Below, one piece after another: positions 48,449 to 61,500 of a stretch of 64,000 bases of DNA (its first letter is position 1; each line of letters begins with the position of its first letter). The notes under the pieces were generated by a model, which searched no databases, was not told where the DNA came from, and saw nothing but the letters and a program-made list of their open reading frames with translations. The position numbers and the translations under genes were made by a program. Source of the DNA: Chlorokybus atmophyticus (taxonomy: Eukaryota > Streptophyta > Chlorokybophyceae > Chlorokybales > Chlorokybaceae); the NCBI GenBank assembly GCA_009103225.1, contig RHPI01002402.1, forward strand, positions 653,412-717,411. The letters run 5' to 3'.

Positions 48449-50467
48449 TCAACTGTTCTCCTGTAGGAAGAGCATGGCTTGTGGGTGGAGTCCACTGTGC
48501 TGCAGGGTTTGTGCGCGTGTTTCCGGGCCGTACACTTTGCGAGGAAAGTTGGTGGCCAGGCTGTAGTCATCTACCTTTACAAAGTCTAATGAATCAACAA
48601 AATCGTACACAGTCTGCACAGTGGCGGAGGCGGGGAAGCGCCTGCTCACGCGCTGGCCGTCGGGAAGACGGATGAGCAGCTCCGACGTCCCGGCGGTGCC
48701 TTTCTCGGGTTCGGGAGGCAGCGACGCAAGTGCTTTCCGCCGCCTCTCCTCGCGTGCTTGCTCACGTAGCCGGCCCTGCTCCTGCGCAGCTTCTACTTCG
48801 GCCTTCGCACGGGCCTCTGCGGCGGCTTGCGCTTCGACCTCTGCGCGGACACGTGCTTCAGCCTCAAGGCGTTCACGCTCTCGCGCACGATCGACCTCGA
48901 GTGAGGCGTGATACGCAGCGTCCTGCTCCTCTCTCAACCGGCGGTTGAGGTCTCTCTCTTCGGCATCAAGGCGTGCTGCGGTGAGTGCAGCACCATGCTC
49001 ATTGACAGCGTGCGTGAGCGTGGAGATGAACTCATCCACAGACACGGGCCCTTCAAGGCTTGTAACCAAGGCGGCTGTGCCGCCCCGGCTCATCAGCACT
49101 GCCACGTAAGGGAACGTGGCTGTGCGCAGTATGTTGGCAAGCTGAAAGGCGTCGCTGTGCCGCACATCGCCTGCCCACACCAGAAACTGGCTGTTCAGGA
49201 AGTCAATGACAGCTTGTGAGGACAGAACGCGGCGGCAGAAGTCTGGCGTATTGACGTGGTCTCGCGCATGCAGGTATACACAGAGGAATCGATGGGAATC
49301 ACGCGCGAGCTTCAAAGCGTCCGTGTATGGCATGTCCACGAATGCAGGGTGCTACGCGACAACATAAGTCATTACCCTAAGGCAGCATACACATTGCATG
49401 GTCCTCAATGTAAGAGAAGTTAGCACGTATAGGGTTCCGCACAAGCAAAGCAAGACACTGCATAGTGCACATGAACGAGATATGCACCTGGCTGCCATAT
49501 GTAGCCTCATACTCGTGCAAGAAGGAGCGTGTGGCAGAAGTTTGATTGTCGGTGCCTCCCCCCAGAGCCTGCGTATTTCCCAAGTGTGAACTAAGCTGAC
49601 ACCTCAAGCAACATCACAGCACACAGAATGCAGGAGAGCTGTACCTGTAAACCAGCTGGCAACAGACTTAGTGCCAAACCCGCAACCCGCCAACTCAGTA
49701 ATAGTGCGCCGGACACCAGGCCAAATCCGGTGCGTAGAATGGCCTCAGGCACACCAAGTATACCCCTGCTGTAGTATGGCCTAATTATCGCACCAGCGGC
49801 ATTGTGAGCGTTTGCGGCGCGACTACTGCTGCCTGCTTGATTACGTCTGTCGGGAACCAGCGGCGCCTCATCGCCATAGTCACCAAAATCATTGTTGACA
49901 CTGAGAAAAGCTGTGACCGCTGCTTCAACATTCCAGCTGTGCGCATCCAGAACGCTTTTGCTGAACTCTGTGTCACTTACACCTGCATTGCAATTGTTTA
50001 AGCTCATTCTCATTCCATCGCCGCGCACGTGAGTCAACAAGTGAGGGTTGTGTCAGCAACGCAATTCAAGCGTATGAGGCTATGAGCAGCATCTGCCATG
50101 CACACAACTGCCTGACGGCAGCAACGAGATGTGCAGATGGAGGTGCGTGACGGTTGACTGTTTCTCAACTGCCTGACTATACACTACTGCACGGTGGTTG
50201 ACTGAGCAACTGGCGAACTGGCATGGCCTGAGGCGCAGACCACGATTGCTTCAAATACTGACAGCAACGGTTGTTGGGACAGTGCAGTTCACACAGTGGA
50301 GTGAGCTACAATTAGGTTATCAATCTAGCTAACTGCATGCAACAAAATGCAATGCAGGTAGAGGCGCAAGTGTGCCGGGTCCAGACAGAAAGTCATACTC
50401 CCTGCATACCTGTAACAGACTGAAAAGACGCCAGCTTTTCATCTGCCGAGACATCGGCGTGCGCCAT
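48449..50467 (-). CDS. FAF2: FAF2/UBXD8-like UBX-domain protein (ERAD)
   Basis: ER and lipid-droplet membrane adaptor that recruits the Cdc48/p97 ATPase to ubiquitylated substrates. Exons: 50467-50410, 49982-49645, 49568-49488, 49351-48449; 459 residues (human about 445). Order: UBA-like domain (EKLASFQSVTGVSDTEFSKS through HSWNVEAAVTAFLS), a membrane hairpin (FGLVSGALLLSWRVAGLALS), the UAS thioredoxin-like domain (FLHEYEATYGSQHPAF, RFLCVYLHARDH, FLNSQFLVWAGDV), a long charged coiled coil (RDLNRRLREEQDAAYHASLE), and a C-terminal UBX domain (ELLIRLPDGQRVSRRFPAS, SLATNFPRKVY). It shares a 233-bp divergent interval with the E4 ligase gene, which works in the same Cdc48 pathway. Confidence 0.95.
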
Positions 50468-50604
50468 GCCGACACCAGCCCATACAGCGCAACACACCAG
50501 ACGCAACGACCACCGAAACGACAACGACGACAGCAGCAATACCGCCGCTACTACCAGGCACACTGCTGCAAAGTCGAAGTTGTGCCCGGCACAAAACGTT
50601 TTGC

Positions 50605-50630
50605 AAAACCCTAACCCTAACCCTAACTCT
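50605..50630. promoter_or_regulatory. Three CCCTAA repeats (telo-box cluster) in the FAF2/UBE4 interval
   Basis: The tract aaaaccctaaccctaaccct continues to aactct. It lies between divergent start codons at 50467 and 50701. It is either a promoter telo-box cluster or a short interstitial telomeric repeat; three units are too few to decide. Confidence 0.55.
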
Positions 50631-50700
50631 AGAGCGTAGTCTAACCCACTTGTTGGCCTGAAAGGTCGCAGTGGCGGAGGCGATAGCAGGGGAGGCGGCG

Positions 50701-53700
50701 ATGGCGATGACGCCTCCGCGCAGCAGGGAGGTTGCTGTAGATTCTGTTCTGAGGAGGGTGTTCAATGTTTCTCTCACTGGTGACGACGGTGGCCCCGGTC
50801 CTGGACCTGGCTCCGGACCAGTGTTCCTGGAAGGCCTGGCGCAGGAGCTGCTGCTGGAGGGAGCTGTGCCGCCGGTCCTGCTGTCAAAAGACATTCTGGA
50901 AAGGCTAATCATGGAGAGGTTGTCAATTGCGACCCCCGAGCCACCACACAGGTGAAATTAGTTTCTTACCCTCTGCTTAGAGTCTGTCAAACTGAGCTTA
51001 CTGCATTGTCTCAATGGCAGTGGTGCTTCGAACAACCCTATTGGTAAGTTGATGGTAATTGAGCTGCTTTGGCCAAGCTCTTCGCATTATGCTTGTCGGT
51101 TCGTGATTGTTTTCGATGGCACGTGGTGTAGATAGAGTCAGCAGGATGACTGTTAACCCGCTTAGGCAAAGTTGACACCGCGAGACAACGTGTCGAGCAC
51201 ATTGTGATGCATGCGTGAGGCTGTAGTGTGCCCCACTACGTTTATCATCGGCCTTCGCACTACGTTAAAAACACTGGTTGGCTTGTTTGCAAGCGTTGTT
51301 GCAAAGTTTGTTGCATGTATTCAACCTTCACAGATGGTTGACAGTACATTCAACTGCACATTGCCGTCTCTGCGGCTGCCACAGTTGCTATTGCTGTTGA
51401 TCTTGTCTTTGGGTTTCTGTGGTGCGGAGATTCATCGCATTGGTTTCATACTACAGCACAACCGGTGTTTGCAGTAGGCAAGTTTAGGTTACATTTGCTC
51501 CGACCACTCAGCGTCTTATACTGCAGGAACTTCATAGCATCTAGCAAGTGCATAGTGTCACTGTAATGCTTTATGTAATGCTCTCTGCATTGTGTTAAGT
51601 CACTTAACCTGGAAGTAACCTGTCAATCTGCATGTGCTAGTCATACCGTTGCTTACAATGTGCCGCATGCATGCATTGGCAGGTACTTGCTGAATGCGTA
51701 TAAGGTGGCTGGGGACGAGTTGCGCAGGGCGACCATGTTGAAAGACAAGGACCTTGGAGCACAGCTCAATGACCTCCTTGTTTTTACGCGGGAGCTGATC
51801 ATCTCGTACATTGGCCTACTGCTTCTGAACCCGGACATGTTCCCGCAAGCATCCACAGACGCGGGCCTGCAATTGCTTCACGCAGTGGAATCTGGAGACG
51901 CACCTGTTGCGCTGTTGGAAGAGATGGCCATCAACCGCGCAGCTGCAGGTGATCATTACATGTGCAAGCGACCTCTCTTGTGGGCAATGCAGTTGCATGT
52001 CGACAAGTGTTTAGACTGCTTGGTCCACATTTCACCATGGCATTTGGCAGGCGATGATGATGACTTGCGAAGGCTTTTTGAGCCAATGTTTTTGGAGCTT
52101 CAAAAGCGCGCAGTGACGGTTTCAGTGTTGGGACCATATGTAGACATATTACGCACGTTAGTTGCACTGGTTAGCTTGCCATCAATCGCTAGCGTGGTTG
52201 TTGGCCTTCCAACCTGGCTGCCAGCTGAAGGCGATGGCAGGATTGTGGCGCACTTGTCTCTTTTGGGAGCCTTTTTCGCTGTCAGTTCACTCTCTGATTC
52301 TGTAGAGGATCGGTCACCAAACGTCAGGTGTGTCAACTTGTTGATGCTTGCTCTTCGTATGGTCGGCAACACTTGTGCTGAGCTTTCCGGTGGCTAGGGA
52401 CCAGTTGTTTTCCAACTACGAAAGCAGGAGGCCTGCTGAGGTCAATGCATCCATACTATCTCTACGCTCTTCACTAAGCATGCTCTACACTGGCCTGCAC
52501 GAAGCCTTGCTGAAGTTTCTGAAGCCACAATCAACAAGAGACGCAGCACTGCACTGGCTCGGCACGGTGATCGACAAGAACAGCGCACGCGGGAAAATGC
52601 ATTATGACCCCAAAGTGGTGGCGAGTGATGGCTTCTTTATGAGTTTGAGTGCTGTCATGCTGCGGTAAGACTTGACAAGTCATGCTCGCAGCGCCCTGCA
52701 TGCGTGCTGTTTGCATTTTGCTTCTTATGGGCTGCTGTGGCCATTGGTAGGTTGTGCCAACCTTTCCTGGCTGCGTCTGCAACAACACTGTCTCGCATCG
52801 ATGCAAACTACATTGCGGCCAATGCAAGGATCGCTCACAGGTTCGTGCAGCCTGTTCCAACAGCATGCATTCAGGCTGTCATGCCGGCGTGTTCAGCTCG
52901 GGTTAACGCGATCATGATGCAGCGAGGTGACAAAGATAGCAGCATCATCTGATGAGGTGGCGTCTTGGGTGGACAAGCGCAATCTAGCCCGGGAGCAGCA
53001 GTTGCGCCAAGAGCAAGCGTATATTGAGCGGTTGGAGTACGAGCGCGCAGGTGTGCAGAGGCAGAATGCGCCAAGCACAAGTAATGGAGGTTCAGCAATG
53101 CAAGAGCAGAGTGATGCAAGCACCCTGAGAACAGCGGGTGGTGCCGGTCCCAGCCTCAATGTGGACAAGAAGAGCTTCCACTTCATCTGCGAGTGCTTCT
53201 TTTTGACAGCACGTTGCCTGAATGAAGGCATGCTGCGTTTAATATCAGAGGCCTTGACTGGCGAGGATGAGAGGGTAAGCATGCTGTTAACGTTCCAGTC
53301 TGCAATCTTTCGCACATCCAGCAGATAACAGGTTGCAAGTGCGACAACACTGCTAATATCGTTACTAAACTCACTGTATTTGTAGCTGTTGGGCAGGTAC
53401 AAAAAGGAAATAAAGAACCTTGAGACTCAGCTGGAGCAGTTTTCAGGCATCCAGCGAAGGCTCTTAGAAGTTAGAATAGAGAAAATGAAACAAGCCATGA
53501 ACGAGCTGAAAGAAGACATTATGTGCAATCAGGCCACACTACAGGTCTGTCGGCTGCATTGACGCAATGCGGTGCATGAAACTTCTTCAAGTTTATGAGA
53601 GATTCGTTTTGCTTTGTAGGACCCAGAAGTCCTGCAACTCGCTTTGGGTTACTACAAGCTGATGGCGCTTTGGCTGATCAAGCTTGTGGGAGGCCTTCGT

Positions 53701-55145
53701 TTCCCTCTGCCAGTCCCTGCACCCATGGAGTATGCAGCACTGCCAGAGTATTTTGTTGAAGACATGCTGAACCTTGTGTTGTACATTAGCGCATCAACAC
53801 GGCGATCAACATCAATATTTGACGCTGCCACTCTAAACGACTTGACGAGTTTCATGATAGTCTTCATGGGAAGCCCCCTGTACATAAAGAACCCTTACCT
53901 GCGCGCAAAGATGGTGGAAGTGCTGAGCTACTGGCTGCCTGAGCACTGCCACCCATCGCTGGCATCAATAACAACGGCATTGTTTGAGGGGCACAGCTTA
54001 GCGGTGCAGTGCCTGGTCCCGAACCTGTTGCGCATCTATGTAGATATTGAGTTCACTGGCAGTCACACGGCGTTTTACGACAAGTTCAGCACAAGGCGAC
54101 ATTGCTCAGAATTACTGGACTACCTCTGGACAGTGCCAAGCCACAGGCAAGTGTGGAAGCAAGTCGCAGCAGATAATAGCGGTGGCTTCTACGTGCGCTT
54201 CCTGAACATGCTTGTAAATGATGGCATTTATCTCCTGGACGAGTCGTTGAAGAACCTCCCAAAATTGAAGGACCTGGAACGGGAGATGGCAGACGCCAGG
54301 ACTTGGGCTGCACAGCCCGTCACAACACGAGCTGAGAGAGAACAAGACTTTTCCTCGACAGAGCACCTGGTAAGGCTTGTTTGTGCAACCCGTTCCTTGT
54401 AAAGGTGTGCCATGCCCAAGTGTCAATCAGTGGTTTTCATGCCTTGATTTATGCGCAGGTCAAGTGGCAAATGCAAATGGCGGACTATTACATCCGCATG
54501 ATGCAGTACACGACGACAGAGATCACTGCACCATTTCTGCTACCGGAGATGGTGGATCGCGTGGCAGAGATGCTTAACTACTTCCTGCTACAGCTGGCAG
54601 GACCGCAGCGCCGGGACCTAAAGGTGCAGGACCCTGAGAAGTATAACTTCCGGCCAAAGGAACTGCTTGCGATGATAGCGGACATCTACTTGCACCTGGC
54701 TGTGGGAGACTCCAACGGCAGCTTTCCAGCAGCCATTGCCAGGGATGGCCGCTCGTATCGGCCAGAGAACCTGCCCAGCGCTGTTAGCATCTTGAAGACG
54801 CTTGGATTGATGTCGGAAGCCGAACTCCTCCGCCTGCAGGAGCTTGGTACGAGGGTGCAAGACTGTGCCTCCAGTGTCATGGATGTGGAGCAGGCCATGG
54901 GTGAGATACCGGAGGAGTTCACGGATCCCATTCAATGCACCCTGATGACAGATCCCGTAAAGCTCCCTACCTCCGGGGTAATTTGTGACCGCGCAACCAT
55001 CCAGCGCCATCTGCTCAGCGAAAACCGCGACCCATTCAACCGCGCGCATCTCACGGCAGACATGCTGGAGCCGGAAACGGAGTTGAAAGCACGCATCGAT
55101 GCGTTTGTTGCTGCAGCCAAAACCAAAGCCAGAGCTGGGTCATGA
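50701..55145 (+). CDS. UBE4: Ubiquitin conjugation factor E4 (UFD2), U-box ligase
   Basis: U-box E3/E4 enzyme that lengthens ubiquitin chains on Cdc48 substrates. Exons in phase: 50701-50951, 51683-51948, 52051-52327, 52398-52664, 52751-52840, 52923-53274, 53386-53544, 53620-54369, 54459-55145; 1032 residues. Seen: DSVLRRVFNVSL and LLSKDILERLIMERLS (N-terminal part), YLLNAYKVAGDELRRA, LRRLFEPMFLELQKR, the UFD2 core (LGTVIDKNSARGKMHYDPKV, FICECFFLTARCLNEGM, YIRMMQYTTTEITAPFLLPE, AEMLNYFLLQLAGP, LAMIADIYLHLA) and a C-terminal U-box (IPEEFTDPIQCTLMTDPVKL through FNRAHL). The exon 53386-53544 is short and helical. ATG 50701 is the first in frame; a GTG lies 30 bp upstream. The first intron (730 bp) is long for this window. 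Confidence 0.96.
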
Positions 55146-56823
55146 CCCATACTGGAAAGATAGCTACCAACGCCTTTGTCCAATGTAGGGCTTGTGGACT
55201 GCCAGAAGCCTGCATGCCAGCACCTCTGGGCCAGCTTGCAGTTGTCTTGCTCAGGATGACTGATTGTGTATAGCTTCTGACCTTTCTGTTGCTGTAAAGA
55301 TTTGCTAGCATTGGCATAGTTGTGCACAAGGTATCTCACCTTGTCCTTTGTCAGGCTATGCTCTTTCTTGCCTGCTGTTCTGTGCGCTGTTCGGGTTTAG
55401 AGCGTAGGATGTGTGATTGTGGACTCGCTTGTGTTGTTGCACTTTGCCATGCATCAGACATTGGTACTTTGGCATTATGTACACAAGAGCTGCATGTAGC
55501 AGACTCTGAGGTAGGTAGCAATGCAAGCAGAAACAGGCAAGCCTCAACAGGGGTAGGTAAAAGCTACATGGGCATATGCAATATCTCTTCGGACATGATG
55601 TATGCATGGCACAGCAATTGTTTATCTTGATATTTTGATGTTTTAATGCAAGTGCGATGCGGCTGCTTTGCAATGCAAGGGGCATTTACAATTGTTGCGT
55701 ACGTTGCACAGATTGAAAGCCCTTGATTCCTTATCTACCTTCTAATGTTGTGCATCGTAATACTTCAATATCTTTGTGAAAAGCTTGCTATAATGTGTAA
55801 CCATAATTTTTTAATAACCTGCCAACATACGCACTTCGATCCCATAACCACTAAGTGCCTAAGTTGATACAAATTATAGTGCCCTACCGCAGTAATTCTT
55901 TTACCAGAACTACGTAGCACTACGACATTGCTGCTTTTGATTTTGTCTGGCTCTTGATTGCCGTGCATCTGATGCTGCTTGTTGGTAACGTGATTGAGTC
56001 ACAACAATTATAAGCACATTATTGTACACATGTGTTCCCTTTTTTTGTTTTTGCTCGCAAGTTGCTAACATATAATACGTTTTTGACAACACTTTTGTGT
56101 GATACATCGTAATGCGTTAGGAGGCATCCAAAACATTCGTTCGTTACAAGGCATGCACCAAAAATGTATACTGTAAAGAACACAAGCTTTCATTCAAGAG
56201 GGGGGGTGGGGGGTAATTCGTGATTTTATGTATGCTATCCTGCAAAAGGTACTCTATTTGCATCCATGTTCGTTTGCGTAATTGTGTTCAACCATATTTT
56301 GCCTAGCACAGCTTAGCAATACCTTTGAATCGTGATACTATAGTTCTAAAAGATATGCATAGCGCTTAAATAATCAGGTACCTTGATAAATCCTGCTTGT
56401 TATCAATCACGTAGTGTGCTTGATAGAACCTCTGGCCATGCTCTTTGAATTGGACCATTCTCATCCATGATTATTATGGTTCGTGATAAACCAGTTTCTA
56501 TAATGCAAGCAGTGACGATTGCAAAGGACAAGATTACCGCCGTCGGGATCCTTACATCGAGGTCAGGCATCTTCCACGGAAGCTTCCGCTACGCTGCTGT
56601 TAGGGTTTGCTTCGGCGGCATGCATCTCTCGCCAACGCCAACGCCAACGCTATCGCCGCCGTTGTGGACGCCGCTTTGAATAACTACCACCACAGCATTC
56701 TTGACGTGCATTCGTTCCCAGTATTCTCAGCTACCGCGTAGTAGCAGGAGCATCAACAGAAGCATTGGGCAGCACCAGCAGCAGCCTCTCCGTCACACTC
56801 CACACCGTATCACACACATCACA
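55146..56823. other. Intergenic interval, AT-rich in the middle
   Basis: No gene supported. From about 55640 to 56470 the sequence is AT-rich with many stops, and has a G-run at 56199-56213 (ggggggtggggggtaatt) similar to the one at 18510. A reverse telo-box (ttagggttt, 56600-56608) lies 216 bp before the SmD2 start. Confidence 0.5.
56600..56608. promoter_or_regulatory. telo-box (reverse) upstream of SmD2
   Basis: The sequence ttagggttt lies 216 bp before the SmD2 start codon. Same motif class as upstream of RPL3. Inferred from position. Confidence 0.4.
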
Positions 56824-57715
56824 ATGAGGTAAGCCTTGACCACTTCAAAGGCAAGCGCTGGGTTTTCAGGCTGACGAGTGTCGTGGTTGGGTGAGTTTAT
56901 CCAAGCTGCTTGGAAGGAGCATGTCACACACTGCTCTCATCTGTTGCACTGCGCAGCGGTCGTGCGCCGATGGTTACGGATGGCGAAGCTGGGGCTGCGG
57001 AGAACACGGGGGAGGCAGACGCCTTCAACACTGGCCCGCTTTCGGTACTCACCGCCTCCGTCAAAGCCAACACACAGGTGTGTGCAGCTGGTGGACTTGT
57101 GTCCATCTACAACCAGCTGTTGTCCATTCGGTCGCATAGCTTATGTATTTGTCAATAGCAGCTTAAGAAAAATGTCTTCCTTAAATATGGAAGTTCAGAT
57201 ACTCGAATTGACTCAGCACCATAATCAAGCCTTTGTGTGTGAACTGCAAGCAGAAGGCACATGCGCAAGCGGTTTTCTGTTTACTTGCATACGCTGTGCA
57301 TGTCACAGCACTCCATCGTCAATACACATCTTCTGTTTCGTCCTGCTTCATTGCTATCTTGCTGAGTTGTTGGTTGTTCGCATGTTTGCAGGTGTTGATA
57401 AATTGCAGAAACAACAAGAAGCTACTAGGGAGGGTCAAAGCCTTTGACAGGCATTGCAACATGGTGTTGGAGAATGTGAAGGAGATGTGGACAGAGGTAC
57501 GCGTCCCTTCTGCTGAGTTTGGTGCTAGTGTTGTTACGGTTGGTGTTACACTGTGTCATGTCTGTTGTGAGTCAACACCCAACTGTCATTGCGTGTAGGT
57601 ACCAAAGTCAGGGAAGGGCAAGGCAAAGGCAAAGCCAGTCAACAAGGACAGGTTTATCAGCAAGATGTTCCTTAGAGGTGATTCTGTCATCCTGGTGCTC
57701 AGAAACCCTAAGTAA
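56824..57715 (+). CDS. SNRPD2: Small nuclear ribonucleoprotein SmD2
   Basis: One of the seven Sm core proteins that ring spliceosomal snRNAs. Exons: 56824-56828, 56957-57077, 57392-57496, 57599-57715; 115 residues (human 118). The first coding exon is only 5 nt (ATGAG), completed by C at 56957 to give M-S-G-R. The Sm fold follows: [53 protein letters not shown], and the Sm2 motif [17 protein letters not shown], which ends the protein. The N-terminus is shorter and more acidic than in animals. All phases fit. Confidence 0.96.
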
Positions 57716-58553
57716 GAATATCAACCGTGTTTTCGCTTTTTGAACTGCACGCGCGGCATTGATGACACGATCATGAACACATTGCCAAGTTCATACGGTG
57801 GCGTGTGTTACGAGTGGCATACCAAGCGAGTTTCTGCGAGTGATGTGTGCTGCATGTTATCAAGTGGCGGTGGCAGCATGTGGACAAAGAGCACGGCGAC
57901 ACAATGCTCGCTGGGCGAGCGGCCTGGTAGCCCCTTAAGGCAAAAAAGAGCTGAAGGGGAGTTGCCGGTACGCGTGCCAATGCGCTGCACGCTGGGCGAT
58001 TTTAGTTTTCAATCTGAATGCCACCAGCCTAGAGCAGTACTACAGTAAATCAGACGACTGCTTGCACTGCTGTGATGGCTTCGGCTTGCACAGGTTTCTG
58101 ATGGGTTGCATGGTTCCTTCACTTGTTGCATTGCTGTCGTGTGGTAATGCAACCCCATACATGTGTGGATAGCAGACTTTCCAGCGACACTAGGCTGCAC
58201 TACGCAAGTTTCTGCCGATTCATGGCTGTGTCATTTTTCCTTTTGGGCTTCAAGTCCAGTGCATGTCCCTGTGTTGACAGACTTGTAATGCTGAGCGTTT
58301 GTGCGAGTTTGCACGGCAGTACAAGCCGTCTAAAGCATGCCAAACCACCACAGTCACTTTAGTTTCCTTGCGTATTGTTGTTTTATGTTGTGGGATGTGC
58401 CACACATGATGTCTACCATGCCGTACAGTTAGCAGTGCATTACAGCACATGAAGCCGCTTGCACCTACCAATCCAAGCACAATCGCAACAACCTTTTCAC
58501 ACTGAATTGCAACCTCACGCTGCACCCAAAGTATATATAGAAACACAGTCCTC
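57716..58553. other. Intergenic interval between convergent genes
   Basis: Nothing supported. It has short open frames without motifs and probably contains both 3' untranslated regions. Confidence 0.5.
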
Positions 58554-61500
58554 CTAAGACACCGACCACCGCCTTCCTGCTGACGGCCGCTGCAAGTTTG
58601 TCTGCTTCAAGCTCCCTCCATTGCCAACATGCTGATGGTCACCTTGCGCTGCCCATAAGAACGCCGGCTCTGCTGGCCTGAAAGCCTCCTGTTGCGTCGA
58701 TTGAGACACACGCGTGCTCCGCCTGGCAAGGCATTGGTGAGTCAGACTGAGAGAGCATGGGCATGTGACTGCTGCTATTGTGTGTTGAGTTTGTAAGCTT
58801 CTTATGTTCGTGCAATAAGTGACCCAACATTTTTGCATGATGGAGTGAAGTTGTGACCGTCATATGCCAGCGTGCTGAACAGTGTGGTAAAAGGCATGCT
58901 GCAGGTCTTCAGTTTTGATAATACCTGGAAGTGCTGTGCCCAGACTCGCTTGCTCGTCGCTCTTGTTGCTGCTGCTGCTGCTGTTGTTGTTGTTGTTGAG
59001 GCAGCAGCAGGTTGGACTGGCTGCGCCATCTCACCGGCTTAGCCTGCAGGCCACCAACACGAGTCACTTCTCGACACCCAAAGACACATATGCCAGCCAA
59101 CGCGCAGAACGCAAATGAGACACAACACCTTGTGCTTTCCTGCCATCCATCCCCCACACTGGGTATGACCAGCACAGGTGTCACCAACCATACACATGCC
59201 CAACCTGTTTCTCTCACTCTCACCTGAGGCGGCCTAATCCAGCTGCTAGAAGCTGAAGCGTGAGCGTTGGAAGAGGACGACTGCTGTTGGTGCTGTTCAC
59301 GCACGACGGCCCTGCGCACGCTGTCCAGCAGCTCGTCCACGCTTGGCAACGATGACGATGCTCCCGCCGATCCCCCTGGACTCGGCCCGGCCTCACCCTG
59401 CAAACCTGTGAACGTCACAGGCGTGAACACACGCAGAGTCACACGCACATGCACATGCATACGCATTACCAGCTTCCAGCTCCCCGTCCAGTTCCATCAG
59501 CGTGCGTCTTCGGTCCCGCGCCCGCACCGCGTCCACGCCGGCCGCGTCCGGCGTTGCTACGACCGCCACGCGCCGCGCTGATGTTCCCGCCGACGACGAC
59601 AAAGGCGGCCTCTGAGACGGGGCCGACATGCTCGACGCACGCAGGGTACGCGCCCTGCAAACACGTACACGTACAACGCGTTGTTGTTGTCACCGTTATC
59701 CCGACAACTTGCATGTATGGCACTACACGCTCTTCTCCTACCTGCGTGGCATTGTGGTTTGAGGTCTCTGTTGGTGTTGTTGTTGGTGTTGGGTGCTAGT
59801 CGTGGCTCGAGGTGGGGTTGGAGGCTTCCCTGAGCTTGTTGGCTTTGTGTTTGTGTTTGTTGGTGGTGTTGGTGGTGGTGGCGGTGGCAACGGTGGCTTC
59901 TGTGACGATGACACAGGTCCCGACAACGACAACCAAAAGGAGTCCTGAGGGATCACAACTTCACCTTAATGTGCATGACACCACGTTGTTGGTGTCGGTG
60001 TTGTTCATGTTCTGTCCCTTACCAGTTGTGGCATTGACGTGGAGGGTTCGGGAATCGGCTCGTCGTTGCGCTCTTCCTGCTGGCGCTCAAGCGCGCTCTC
60101 AGCAAACCGCTCTTGCATCGCCTCGAAGAAACGCTCGATCCTCATGTTCGCCAACTCTGACACACACAATCAGCCAGTCAAGAACAACAACAGCAGCAAC
60201 AACAACAACAACTACAGCAACAACAACTACATCCATATCAGCAGCAGGAACGGCAACAGTGATAACAGCCACGGTAACAACAGTAACAGCAAGGAAACAA
60301 AGACATCAACAACAACAACAACAGAAACGTCAACAACAGTACCAACTGCTACCACAATAATCAGGAATATTACTCACCCTGCTGATGTTGTGCCTCGCTG
60401 CCGCGTGGCAAGTCCGCGCTGCTTGGGCGCGAAGCCCGCGTGCGCTGAATCACTTGCGCAGCTTCCCTGTTGTTGGTGGTGCTGCTGTTGTTGCTGTTGT
60501 TGTTGGTGGTGGTGGTGGCGGTGGTGATAGTGGTTGTGTTGTTGATCGTGCGAGGGCGCGCCCACGTCTTCAAGTCCAGCGGCGGCACTCTCGGCTGCAC
60601 ACACGCGATTTGGGACAACACACACACATGAAGGCCATGAAGCGCATGTCTCAATGGTAAGGTTGGTTCGACTCTTGGTTAAATTTGAATACAACCCCAT
60701 GTGGCACACACACACCAACACGATTCCATGCCCCACCTTGTCTTGTTTTGTGGTGGCGGCGGCGGGGATTGGGGCTGATGATGAAGGAAAAGAAGGTGTA
60801 TGAGGAGGAGGAGGAGGAGGAGGAGGAGATGGAAGATAGGTAGGAGAAGTAGTCGGATGGCTGTGACTGTCGTTGTTGGAGCTCACAGCTGTCGTGCAGG
60901 TGCAGTCTGCAACAAAAGGACACACACACATGCACGCATGAGGTGGCTGTTTGATGCTACTTGTTTGAGACAGGCAGCGAAATAGATGATACCGTGTTCA
61001 ATGCTGCTCTCGTTGTCCGAGCGAGCCATATGCGTGCTTGGTGGGGACTTTTTGGTCTGGATGTGCAACGGTGCATGAGTAGGCAGGGTAGCAGTGCGTA
61101 GATGCGCGTGCGCGTGCACAAGTGCGTGTGTATTGTAGCTTAAAAGACTTACCCTGGTAACCTCTTCCTCGAGTGCTTGTGCTTGTTGTTGGTCTCGTCT
61201 GACTTCCTCTTCCCGCTCTTGGTTGTCCTCCTCTTCCTCCTCCTCCGCATCCACGTTCCCAAAGCCCTTCTTCCCAAGCAACCTCTCCCACCCTGCATGC
61301 ACAGATCCACACACCATCACCCACCCACGCACGCGCACACACACGCGCGCACGCACGCAAACACGACACACACACGTACAGACACACACATGCCTTGTAT
61401 CTTTGAGACGATAGCGCAGAACCCCCCGAAATCCACCCTCCCGCTGCCGCCGACATCCCGGCCGATACCCCCGCCACGTCCACCATATGTTGGAGGAGGA

